Positions 33,727 to 41,759 of a stretch of 64,000 nt of DNA are shown one piece after another. The notes beneath the pieces were generated by a model. It was not told where the DNA came from. It saw only the letters and a list, made by a program, of their open reading frames with translations, and made no database searches. Every line of letters starts with the position of its first letter. Positions within the stretch are counted from its first letter, which is position 1. The stretch lies in NCBI RefSeq assembly GCF_003008425.1, contig NZ_PXOQ01000007.1, positions 310,001 through 374,000 of the forward strand. The letters are read 5' to 3'. Source of the DNA: Aurantibacter aestuarii (GTDB lineage: Bacteria > Bacteroidota > Bacteroidia > Flavobacteriales > Flavobacteriaceae). A program made the position numbers and the translations under genes.

Positions 33727-33750
33727 CACGGACTTGGACCTTAAGTCTGT
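33727..33750. repeat. REP-like short hairpin (copy 2)
   Basis: ACGGACTT - 7 bases - AAGTCTGT (one non-Watson-Crick pair), sharing CACGGACT with the copy at 33337. It lies about 23 bases after the stop of the EnvC-like gene and may also act as the 3' end of that operon. Confidence 0.5.
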
Positions 33751-33772
33751 AAAACGCCTTGAAAATTAAGCT

Positions 33773-35008
33773 TTACATTTTATAAATCCAAAGTGCTGGA
33801 TTTTGTGTGGTGCTATTTTTAAAAATACTAAATCTTAAAATGGTTTCGTTGGTAATTGGATTAGTAAATATTTCTCCTATATCTTGTTTTGTAGATACTT
33901 TTTCTCCTTCACTTACATAGACTTTACCCAAATTGGTATAAGAACTTACATAATTACCATGCTGAATTAATACAGTAATACTTCCTAATTTTGCTTTTTG
34001 TACCGCAAGTACTTCGCCATTAAAAACAGCTCTTACTTTAGCATTCGTTTCGGTTGCAATACGCACACCATTACTTTCTATTTGCAAGGATTTATCTATA
34101 GGATGCGGTTGGCGCCCATAGCGAAGTTTTATAATTCCTTTTTCTACAGGCCAAGGTAGTTTTCCTTTATTACTTAAAAAGTCTGCTGCTAGAGCTTTAG
34201 ATTCTGCTGTTAATGCAAACTCTTCTGCCTTACCTACTTTATTACTTGGTTTTACACCTGCTTTTTTGTTAGATTTTGCAATAGCTGCTTTAATTAAATC
34301 TGAGATTTCCTTGTCTATTTTTGCAACTTCCTTTTGCTTTTCTCTAACTTCTGCACTGTATTTGTCTAAATCTTTTTGTATTAAAGCTAATATGGCTTTT
34401 TGTTCTATAACGTCTTTTTCTAAAGCAATTTTTGCTTTTCTGTTTTCTTCAATTAAAGCATCTTTAGATTTTTTCTGTTCTATTAGTTTTTTATTAACCG
34501 CTAATAATTCGTTTGTTTTTTCCGTAATGTTTTCACCTTGCTTTTTTTGATAATCACTATACTGATTTATGTATTGAAGGCGTTTATAAGCTTGTTTAAA
34601 ATTATTTGAAGACAATAAAAACATAATACGGCTTTGCGTATTTTTATTTTTGTATGACTTGACCAAAAGCTTTGCGTAATTGGCTTTTAAAACCTCAAGT
34701 TCTTTATTTAAATCAGAAATTTTATTTTGATTACTATTAATTTCTCTAGTAAGTAAATTAGCCTGCTCATTAGTTACTTTTATAAGATTTCGTCTTACTT
34801 CAAGCTTGTAATTTAAATCTTCAATTTTAGACGCTTCAGATTTTTTTTTATTGGTATTTTGAAACAATAAGTTATTGATTTTACGTATTTCATTACGCAA
34901 TTCTTGTCGGCGTTCTTCTAATTGGTCTTGTTTACTTTTTTGAGCAGAACTTAAGGTTATTCCACAGAAAAAAGCAATACATAAGATTATGACTTTATGT
35001 TTAAGCAT
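33773..35008 (-). CDS. EnvC-like coiled-coil protein with degenerate LytM domain
   Basis: A 411-residue periplasmic protein with signal peptide (MLKHKVIILCIAFFCGITLSSA), two long coiled coils (~residues 25-110 and 150-245) and a C-terminal M23/LytM domain (LPWPVEKGIIKLRYGRQPHP to the end). The metal ligands are missing: the HxxxD position reads SNGVRIA and the HxH motif reads LRFSI. It should therefore be a non-catalytic activator of peptidoglycan amidases, as EnvC is. It is the last gene of a minus-strand envelope operon and directly abuts the DUF4292 gene. Confidence 0.9.
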   Translation of the reverse strand: MLKHKVIILCIAFFCGITLSSAQKSKQDQLEERRQELRNEIRKINNLLFQNTNKKKSEASKIEDLNYKLEVRRNLIKVTNEQANLLTREINSNQNKISDLNKELEVLKANYAKLLVKSYKNKNTQSRIMFLLSSNNFKQAYKRLQYINQYSDYQKKQGENITEKTNELLAVNKKLIEQKKSKDALIEENRKAKIALEKDVIEQKAILALIQKDLDKYSAEVREKQKEVAKIDKEISDLIKAAIAKSNKKAGVKPSNKVGKAEEFALTAESKALAADFLSNKGKLPWPVEKGIIKLRYGRQPHPIDKSLQIESNGVRIATETNAKVRAVFNGEVLAVQKAKLGSITVLIQHGNYVSSYTNLGKVYVSEGEKVSTKQDIGEIFTNPITNETILRFSIFKNSTTQNPALWIYKM

Positions 35009-35782
35009 CTATAGTTTAATTAATTCGTATCCTGAAGGAATTTCAAAAGGAAAACTTAAATCTTTGTCCAAATCTAAGCTTTTTAATTCTAAATTTATTT
35101 GTAATTCGCTTCCATCTTCTACCGCTAGAATTTTAATATTTTCAGGAATATTAAGTTGTTTTACTTTTTGATAACTTAAATAATCTATTTGTAAAAAACG
35201 TTTTTCTTTGGTTTGGGAAATTTGTTGAGAATTGGATTTAAAATGAGAAGGGTTCATCAAAAAGAAGATTTCATATAACTCCAATTGTTGTTTAGGACTA
35301 AGTATGTAAGAATTATCAGCAACAGAACTATTATAAGTTTTAGCATCTAGAGCCAAAATAGGTTGCCCTAAAAGTATGTTTTGAACTTTAAAAAAGTCTA
35401 ATTCTGTACCAACTAAATTACTTAAATAACTAAAATCTCCATCAAAATAAGTGTTATCTAGTTTGTTGTAAAACGCAACACGATCTTGTGTTATAATTGC
35501 TTTAACAAGACCTAATTTGCTTATCCATATGGTTTTATCTTTTTCCATACGAAAAGACACGCTGGTGCTCTGAGATTTATCGCCATTAATGGTTTCAATT
35601 TTTAATTTTCCAACTAAAGTCTTAAACTCGGTTTCTGCAGTATTAACTGCATTTACTACTTGTTTTGTTTTAATTGAAGGATCTGCTGTAGCCGAACTTG
35701 TAACTGTTTTACTAGCATTACAAGAAGAAAACAAAATGGCTAAAGCAGCAAAAAAAACTGCAAATTTTATAGTTTTGAACAT
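35009..35782 (-). CDS. DUF4292 lipoprotein (LolA/LolB-like fold)
   Basis: A 257-residue lipoprotein (MFKTIKFAVFFAALAILFSSC, Cys21) of the DUF4292 family, restricted largely to Bacteroidota. The beta strands LVGKLKIETINGDKSQSTSV and TIWISKLGLVKAIITQDRVA and the pattern of a half-open barrel resemble LolA/LolB lipoprotein carriers, so a role in handling lipoproteins or lipids is plausible but not shown. It is placed between a TPR protein (5-base gap) and the EnvC-like protein (abutting) in a conserved envelope operon. Confidence 0.85.
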   Translation of the reverse strand: MFKTIKFAVFFAALAILFSSCNASKTVTSSATADPSIKTKQVVNAVNTAETEFKTLVGKLKIETINGDKSQSTSVSFRMEKDKTIWISKLGLVKAIITQDRVAFYNKLDNTYFDGDFSYLSNLVGTELDFFKVQNILLGQPILALDAKTYNSSVADNSYILSPKQQLELYEIFFLMNPSHFKSNSQQISQTKEKRFLQIDYLSYQKVKQLNIPENIKILAVEDGSELQINLELKSLDLDKDLSFPFEIPSGYELIKL

Positions 35783-35787
35783 ATATT

Positions 35788-37137
35788 TTAGTTGATTTTA
35801 AGCTTGTTTGCTTTGTCTTTAAACGTTTTTGCCTTTTCTAAATTGTTTAGACCATTAAAAGCTTCACTTAATTGTATGTAAAAATCTTTTTCCATAGTTG
35901 TGTCTTCAATAAGGTAATCTACACCAATTTCTAAAGTATCTACAGCTTCTTGAAACCGATTTAAACCATTTAAAGCTACGCCATTTAATAAATATAAAAT
36001 GGGTTGTGCAGGATATATCTCTATGGCTTCATCACTTAAAGTCAATGCTTTATTATAATCTGAAAGATCTATTTGAATTAATATAATTTGTTTAATTAAT
36101 GTGAAATCCTGATTATTATTTTGATAAGCCTCTAAATAGTAGTCTAATGCTTTTTGTTTGTTCCCTTTTTTAAAGTAATAATTTCCTAAATCTATTGCGC
36201 TTGAGGAATCTGAAATTACTGAAGTTGCTTCTATTAAATCGTCTTCATATTTAGGGTTTTGTGCAACAAAACGAACAAAGTCGTTAAGTACTTTACTCTT
36301 GCTGGTCGCATCTATTTTTGTACCGTTAATAACAATTTTCATAGACTCTACAGCTAAATCTAATTGATTTTTCTGAATATAAAACTTATATAAAGCCAAA
36401 TGGACTAACTGAGATGTTGGATTTATTTTTAAAAGGTCTTGAGCTGTTTCGAATGCTTTTTCAGGTTGATTGTTTTCGCTGTAACGATATATTAATTTGA
36501 GATAATTAGCTTCATCTTCTGGATTAATCGTTTTTTGGTTTTCTAGATTATCTATGAGTACATCTTGTTGTCCTGTAATTTTATAAATGCTGTTTCTTAA
36601 TTGTTCGCGTTCACTGGTTATTCCAAATTTTTTATCCAACTCGTCTAAAATAGACAAGGCGCTGTCGTAATCTTTAATCTGAACATAAATGTTTGCAAGG
36701 TCTTCCTTATATTTTGGTTGATACTTAACCAGTTCCTTTATAGTATTTACCGCACTATTATAATCTTTTTGCTGTATGTAAACAAAATACAATTCATCTA
36801 AAATCCAAAGATTACCTGGTTTAAGTTCTAAGGCTTTTTTTAATGCGTTTGCCGCTAAAACATAATTACCCAGCTTATTGTGGTTTTTACCTAATTCAAA
36901 ATATAATGAAGCTTCTTCAGGGTTAATTTGAATACATTTTTGAACGTATTCTATTGCTTTTTCATAATTTTCAATTCCTTTTTGTTTGATGGCTTCAAAG
37001 AAATACTCCTGAAATTTATTTTCGTTATTGCCTAAATCGTCATTTGGGGTTTTATTAAAATCTACTTGAGCACAAAGCATTGATGGGATTAAAACTAACC
37101 CCACTAACAAGTTTAATAAATGTGCTTTACGATTCAT
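35788..37137 (-). CDS. TPR protein of the envelope operon
   Basis: A 449-residue secreted protein with signal peptide (MNRKAHLLNLLVGLVLIPSMLCAQ) and roughly ten tetratricopeptide repeats, for example NYEKAIEYVQKCIQINPEEA, NYVLAANALKKALELKPGNL, DYNSAVNTIKELVKYQP and RFQEAVDTLEIGV. No catalytic domain. It is probably a periplasmic or outer-membrane scaffold for the partners encoded in the operon. The function has not been assigned in this family as far as I know. Confidence 0.88.
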   Translation of the reverse strand: MNRKAHLLNLLVGLVLIPSMLCAQVDFNKTPNDDLGNNENKFQEYFFEAIKQKGIENYEKAIEYVQKCIQINPEEASLYFELGKNHNKLGNYVLAANALKKALELKPGNLWILDELYFVYIQQKDYNSAVNTIKELVKYQPKYKEDLANIYVQIKDYDSALSILDELDKKFGITSEREQLRNSIYKITGQQDVLIDNLENQKTINPEDEANYLKLIYRYSENNQPEKAFETAQDLLKINPTSQLVHLALYKFYIQKNQLDLAVESMKIVINGTKIDATSKSKVLNDFVRFVAQNPKYEDDLIEATSVISDSSSAIDLGNYYFKKGNKQKALDYYLEAYQNNNQDFTLIKQIILIQIDLSDYNKALTLSDEAIEIYPAQPILYLLNGVALNGLNRFQEAVDTLEIGVDYLIEDTTMEKDFYIQLSEAFNGLNNLEKAKTFKDKANKLKIN

Positions 37138-37174
37138 AAATTTTAAAAAAAGATATATTGAAATTTCTCAATAA

Positions 37175-38194
37175 CTATTCCATTGTCGTGTAATCTCCAA
37201 TACTTATTTTGGTAAAATCACCATTATATTTTACGTGATTACCTATCATCGCTTCATTTAATTGAGCATTTGCAATTGTACTATGATTTTGTATTAGACT
37301 GTTTTGAATGGTACAATTCTCTATAATACAATTATTACCAATAGATACATGAGGTCCAATTGTAGTGTTTTTAAGTTTTACATTTTCACCTATGATACAT
37401 GGCTCGATAATATTAGAATTCTCTAAGATTACAGAATCCGAAATCATTTGTTCTATGCCATCAGCCTTAATAAAGTCAAGCATCTTAGCATTAGTTTCTA
37501 AAGTAATATTTTTATTACCACAATCCATCCATTCGTCTACCGTACCTGTTTTAAACACTTTTCCTTTAGACATCATTGCTTTAATACCATCATTGATTTG
37601 GTATTCTCCACCATGGATAATATTATTATCTAAAACGGTTTGTAGTTCTGCTTTTAATTCGGCAACCTCTTTAAAATAATAAATCCCAATTACTGCCTGG
37701 TTACTTACAAAAGTTTCTGGTTTTTCAACCAATTCTATAATATTTTGGTCTTTATTTAGTTTTACAACACCATACGCTTCAGGGTTTTCAACTTCCTTGG
37801 TCCATATTACAGCATCTGCTTCTGGATCTAAATTAAAACTTGCACGAATTAAGGTGTCTGCATAAGCAATTACAGCTGGTCCAGATAATGAAGGCTCGGC
37901 ACACATAATAGCATGTCCTGTGCCTAATGGTTGGTCTTGTCTATAAATAGAAGCTTTTGCGCCTAAGCTCTCTGCTAATTCAGTTAAATGCGAAACCACA
38001 TCTTCTCCAAACCAAGCAGGATCACCTAAAACAAATGCGATTTCTGTAACAGGTTGATCTAAGACTTTTACAATGTCTTTTACCAAACGATGTACTATTG
38101 GTTGCCCTGCTACAGGAATTAATGGTTTTGGAACGGTTAAACTATGTGGACGAAGACGTGAACCACGTCCCGCCATAGGAACTATAATTTTCAT
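37175..38194 (-). CDS. Sugar-phosphate nucleotidyltransferase with left-handed beta-helix
   Basis: A 339-residue cytoplasmic enzyme that activates a sugar phosphate with an NTP. The N-terminal pyrophosphorylase signature is MKIIVPMAGRGSRLRPHSLT followed by KPLIPVAGQPIVH. AVIAYADTL (metal-binding Asp) and VIGIYYFK come next. After residue ~245 hexapeptide repeats (IIEPCIIGENVKLKNTTIG, HVSIGNNCIIENCTIQNSLI) make a beta-helix. The sugar (glucose, mannose or rhamnose precursor) cannot be decided. Its place in an operon with a flippase suggests supply of nucleotide sugars for a surface glycan. Confidence 0.88.
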   Translation of the reverse strand: MKIIVPMAGRGSRLRPHSLTVPKPLIPVAGQPIVHRLVKDIVKVLDQPVTEIAFVLGDPAWFGEDVVSHLTELAESLGAKASIYRQDQPLGTGHAIMCAEPSLSGPAVIAYADTLIRASFNLDPEADAVIWTKEVENPEAYGVVKLNKDQNIIELVEKPETFVSNQAVIGIYYFKEVAELKAELQTVLDNNIIHGGEYQINDGIKAMMSKGKVFKTGTVDEWMDCGNKNITLETNAKMLDFIKADGIEQMISDSVILENSNIIEPCIIGENVKLKNTTIGPHVSIGNNCIIENCTIQNSLIQNHSTIANAQLNEAMIGNHVKYNGDFTKISIGDYTTME

Positions 38195-38239
38195 TTTATT
38201 ATTTCTTATCCCTTAAAAAGGTGGTTTTAATTATTTGAA

Positions 38240-39199
38240 TTAATTAACAATATTTAAGTTATTGTCTTTTGCGATTTCTAAAAACTCATTTTTCATCCCT
38301 TTTTCTTCCATCGTCTTGTAAATTAAACTTAAAATTTGTTCTGCATCTGCTTTATATGGAGATTCCATTTTTACATACAATTTATAAGCTTTCATTATAT
38401 TATCTGCAGCAGCATTATAATCTTCTTTAAAGATATACATCCTTGACAACCCATAATAACTTTCAGGATTGTCTTTATAGTATTTTTTAAGCTTTTTATA
38501 ATACTTTATAGCATTATCATAATCTTCCAGATACTGGTAAGCTATGCCAATATTCATTAAAGGCATGGAACCTTTTGGATCAATCTCTAGAGATTTCTTA
38601 TAGGCTTCTATAGCTTCTTTATTTCGGTTTAATCTGCGATAGGTAATCCCTAAATTATCCCAAGCAAAAGCAAATTTTGGGTCAATTTGTACGGCTTTTT
38701 TATAATGCATTAAGGCTGTTTGAAAATCTTCATTTTCTCCTGCTCTAATACCTAAAGAATATTGAGCTCTTGCTTCATCATTTTTAGAGATGGATTTTCT
38801 TCGAGTTTCATCATTTGAAAAATAAATATCTCTCATATCTCCACAAGTTTCCATAAGATAATCTTCAATTTCTTGATAATCTTCCTGAGTATTGAGTGTA
38901 AGTGTATAATTTTTTGTAGTACTATTTAAATTATCTACAGACTTATCCAGCTCTTTCGTATTAGAAATCGTATCATTTAAAACTTCCGAAATAGTTTCTA
39001 ATTTATGGCTAAGTTGGTAGCTTGTATTTGCAGATTCTATGCATGATTTTATTTCAGCACTTTTATCTTCAAAACTTAAAGCTGTATCTATTTTTGCGAT
39101 ACAGTCGCAAGCATTTAAAGAAACTTCTACAACTTTTTCTGAATTGTCTTGTGCAAGACTGAATGTTGAGTACAATAGTGCTATAATAAAATATTTCAT
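38240..39199 (-). CDS. TPR protein, secreted
   Basis: A 319-residue protein with signal peptide (MKYFIIALLYSTFSLAQ), a Cys-containing N-terminal helical region (residues ~25-135, with SLNACDCIAKIDT and ETCGDMRDIY), then four or five TPRs (FQTALMHYKKAVQIDPKFAF, RNKEAIEAYKKSLEIDPKGS, DYDNAIKYYKKLKKYYKDNP, DYNAAADNIMKAYKLY). Likely a periplasmic scaffold. It lies between dut (14-base gap) and the nucleotidyltransferase gene. Confidence 0.85.
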   Translation of the reverse strand: MKYFIIALLYSTFSLAQDNSEKVVEVSLNACDCIAKIDTALSFEDKSAEIKSCIESANTSYQLSHKLETISEVLNDTISNTKELDKSVDNLNSTTKNYTLTLNTQEDYQEIEDYLMETCGDMRDIYFSNDETRRKSISKNDEARAQYSLGIRAGENEDFQTALMHYKKAVQIDPKFAFAWDNLGITYRRLNRNKEAIEAYKKSLEIDPKGSMPLMNIGIAYQYLEDYDNAIKYYKKLKKYYKDNPESYYGLSRMYIFKEDYNAAADNIMKAYKLYVKMESPYKADAEQILSLIYKTMEEKGMKNEFLEIAKDNNLNIVN

Positions 39200-39213
39200 T
39201 GCCTATAAGTTTT

Positions 39214-39648
39214 TTATTTTACACCTGTACTTCCAAAACCGCCTTCTCCACGTTGTGTTTCAGATAATTGATTTACCTCTTTCCATTCGGCACGTTCGTG
39301 TTTTGCAATAACCAGTTGTGCGATTCGCTCGCCGTTTTGTATGGTAAAAGCTTCATTAGATAGGTTAACTAAAATAACACCAATTTCACCTCTATAATCT
39401 GCATCTATAGTTCCAGGAGCATTTAAAACTGTTATTCCATTTTTAGCAGCTAAACCACTTCTTGGTCTTACCTGTGCTTCAATACCTACTGGTAACTCAA
39501 TAAATAAACCTGTTTTTACAATTGTGCGCTCTAAAGGCTTTAAAGTAACTGAGGCTTCTAAATGAGCCCTTAAATCCATTCCTGCAGAACCTAAGGTTTC
39601 ATAACTAGGTAACTCATGACTGGATTTATTAATAATTTGAATTTGCAT
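39214..39648 (-). CDS. dut: dUTP diphosphatase
   Basis: Hydrolyses dUTP to dUMP, limiting uracil in DNA and feeding dTMP synthesis. All five motifs are present in 144 residues: AGMDLRA (I), [11 protein letters not shown] (II), [14 protein letters not shown] (III), GERIAQLV (IV) and [10 protein letters not shown] (V). It lies in an envelope operon between the flippase gene (18-base gap) and a TPR gene, an arrangement shared by many Bacteroidota. Confidence 0.97.
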   Translation of the reverse strand: MQIQIINKSSHELPSYETLGSAGMDLRAHLEASVTLKPLERTIVKTGLFIELPVGIEAQVRPRSGLAAKNGITVLNAPGTIDADYRGEIGVILVNLSNEAFTIQNGERIAQLVIAKHERAEWKEVNQLSETQRGEGGFGSTGVK

Positions 39649-39666
39649 AGATTTATTCTTAGAGTT

Positions 39667-41091
39667 CTAACGGTTTAATAATTGTTTTAGTTCTTTCTTT
39701 TCTACCATAACTACTAATCCCAAAAATACTAAAACAAAAAATGTGTTTAAGTAATAATTTTGATGGGTTTTTAAAGCACATAGAGATAAAAGAGTTGCAC
39801 TAACTAAATACAAGAGTATTTTTTTAATATCGTAAGGCACTGGATAATACTTCTGCCCTAATAAATAAGACACTAACATCATTGACACATAGGTAATTAA
39901 TGTTGCCCAGGCAGAAGCCATAAAACCAATTTCCTTTACAAACATAATGTTCAGTCCAATAGTAATTAATGCCCCAAAAATAGAAATATACATTCCATAG
40001 CGTGTTTTGTCGGTAAGTTTATACCAAATGGCTAAATTAAAATAAATGCCTAAACACAAGTTTGCAAGTAAAATAATAGGCACAATCTCTAAGGCTATCC
40101 AATAGTCAGGATTGTCTACTAAAATGACTTTAAACACATCTAAATAGGCAATTATAAATACCAGCATGGCACAACCTAAAATGACAAAGTACTTCATAAT
40201 AAAAGCATAGGTCGTCGTTGCGTTTTTTTCTTTAGCATGATTAAAAAAGAATGGTTCTGCACCCAGACGAAATGCCATGATAAAAATGGTCATAAACACT
40301 CCTAGTTTGTAGCAGCCTGCATAAGCACCATTAACCGATTTTCCTAAAACCTGAGGAATCCAGAATTTATCAAAATTTTCGTTTATAACATAAGCTAAAC
40401 CAGCCACCATAATTGGCCAGCTATAATTTAATAACTGTTTTAAAATGCGTTTACTAAATTGAAGTTTTGTTCTGAAAAAATAAGGTAGTAATAATAAAAA
40501 GGTTACTAAACTTGCCATTAAGTTGGCTATAAATATATAAGTTACCAGCTGCGTGTTATTATAACCTGGAAAGTTGATTTGAAATTTAGGTATTGCCCAC
40601 AAAAAAAAGTAGTTTAAAACCACTACAATAATAATATTAATAAGCTTTATTGCCGTAAACTTAATAGGTCTTCCTGAAGCTCTCAAATAAGCAAAAGGTA
40701 TTGCTACTAAGGTGTCTAAAACTAATACACCTACTAATAAATTAAAAAAGGTTTGGTCTAGCGCTACAAAGTTGGCCAAACTTTCATTAAATGAAATGAC
40801 GATTATAAAAAAGACAGCTGTTGTTGACAATAGGCTTATCAAGGCTGTAGAAAATATCTTATCCTTTTCTTTGCTTTTACTAAAAAACCTAAAAAAAGCG
40901 GTTTCCATACCATAGGTTAGCAATACATTAAAAAAAGCCGCGTAGATGTAAAACGTAGTGTTTTCGGAATAACTAGTCGTCTCTAATGTTTCGGTATGTA
41001 AACTTACAAGAATAATATTCATTAGTCTTGGAATTACAGTGGCTAAACCATAAATTATAGTATCCTTTAGAAACTTTTTTAAAACGCTCAA
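39667..41091 (-). CDS. Polysaccharide flippase (Wzx/MATE-like)
   Basis: A 474-residue integral membrane protein with about 14 membrane segments of the oligosaccharide flippase (MVF) superfamily. The N-terminus is FLKDTIIYGLATVIPRLMNI and the later helices include MVAGLAYVINENFDKFWIPQ, typical of PST/Wzx carriers that move undecaprenyl-linked glycans across the inner membrane. It is the first gene of the seven-gene operon running to the EnvC-like gene, with a good promoter 20 bases upstream. Confidence 0.9.
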   Translation of the reverse strand: MSVLKKFLKDTIIYGLATVIPRLMNIILVSLHTETLETTSYSENTTFYIYAAFFNVLLTYGMETAFFRFFSKSKEKDKIFSTALISLLSTTAVFFIIVISFNESLANFVALDQTFFNLLVGVLVLDTLVAIPFAYLRASGRPIKFTAIKLINIIIVVVLNYFFLWAIPKFQINFPGYNNTQLVTYIFIANLMASLVTFLLLLPYFFRTKLQFSKRILKQLLNYSWPIMVAGLAYVINENFDKFWIPQVLGKSVNGAYAGCYKLGVFMTIFIMAFRLGAEPFFFNHAKEKNATTTYAFIMKYFVILGCAMLVFIIAYLDVFKVILVDNPDYWIALEIVPIILLANLCLGIYFNLAIWYKLTDKTRYGMYISIFGALITIGLNIMFVKEIGFMASAWATLITYVSMMLVSYLLGQKYYPVPYDIKKILLYLVSATLLSLCALKTHQNYYLNTFFVLVFLGLVVMVEKKELKQLLNR

Positions 41092-41110
41092 GTAAATCTA
41101 TTTATTGGTC

Positions 41111-41140
41111 TAAATGTACGTTATATAAGCTGCTTTTCAA
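41111..41140 (-). promoter_or_regulatory. Promoter of the flippase-dut-EnvC operon
   Basis: Minus strand TTG (41138-41140), a 19-base spacer, and TACATTTA (41111-41118; seven of eight matches). It ends about 20 bases before the flippase start. Confidence 0.55.
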
Positions 41141-41153
41141 AAAAGTGTATGAA

Positions 41154-41660
41154 TTACTTTTTAGGCGGTGTAGATGGATAATACGTTGCGGGTAATTCTT
41201 TAAGTTTTGTGGTTTTTAAGAATTTTGTACGACTGTTTTCAATATAACTGATGACACATTCTTTGTCATTTAAATTGAATGGCATTTTAGAAATATCTGG
41301 GAGTTCGTTTTCTAATTCTTCAATTTGGTTTTCAGACATAATTAAATCTCTATTTGATGGACCATTTAATACTGCTGTATAGGAGTTATTCTGCAATTTT
41401 AATTTCCCTTTTAGTCCTCTAAAATAAATACTATCTAGTTCTGAATTTTTAGGGTTAGATAAAATATCAACCATTAATTTATACGACTCACCAACTTCCT
41501 CTTTACCTGCTACTTGTTTTTGATAAGTCACTTGATTAATCTTAATGAGTGCATCTTTCTCAAATAGTAGTGCGTTGTTAGCATTTTTGTTTTTATTAGT
41601 GGAGCATGTTGTTAAAACAGCTAAACTAAATATTATTGTAAGTAATCCGTAAATTTTCAT
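41154..41660 (-). CDS. Hypothetical lipoprotein
   Basis: A 168-residue lipoprotein (MKIYGLLTIIFSLAVLTTC, Cys19). The mature part has predicted beta strands (ALIKINQVTYQKQ, ESYKLMVDIL, SIYFRGLKGKLKLQNNSYTA), as in small Bacteroidota envelope proteins. I recognise no family. It stands alone: a terminator precedes it and the promoter of the flippase operon lies directly downstream. Confidence 0.65.
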   Translation of the reverse strand: MKIYGLLTIIFSLAVLTTCSTNKNKNANNALLFEKDALIKINQVTYQKQVAGKEEVGESYKLMVDILSNPKNSELDSIYFRGLKGKLKLQNNSYTAVLNGPSNRDLIMSENQIEELENELPDISKMPFNLNDKECVISYIENSRTKFLKTTKLKELPATYYPSTPPKK

Positions 41661-41700
41661 AGCTGTAAGTTTTTGTTTATTACAATATAGGCATAAATTT

Positions 41701-41736
41701 AAAAAAGCCTCATTTGAAAATTCAAATAAGGCTTTA
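41701..41736 (-). terminator. Terminator after the 545-residue protein
   Basis: Minus strand AAAGCCTTATTTGAA / TTCAAATGAGGCTTT (one wobble, 4-base or smaller loop) followed by TTTTTT. It lies 24 bases after the stop. Confidence 0.85.
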
Positions 41737-41759
41737 ATACTATTAAATTAGTTTTAGAA

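Noticed and set aside
34266-34550. 94-codon plus-strand frame opposite the EnvC-like gene
   Set aside because: Complement of a coiled-coil region; Ser/Phe-rich, no start context, and the minus-strand gene is well supported.
37365-37679. 104-codon plus-strand frame opposite the nucleotidyltransferase gene
   Set aside because: Long by chance because the beta-helix repeats avoid stops in the complement; no family features.
39039-39311. 90-codon plus-strand frame opposite the TPR/dut junction
   Set aside because: It spans two real genes on the other strand and shows no motif.
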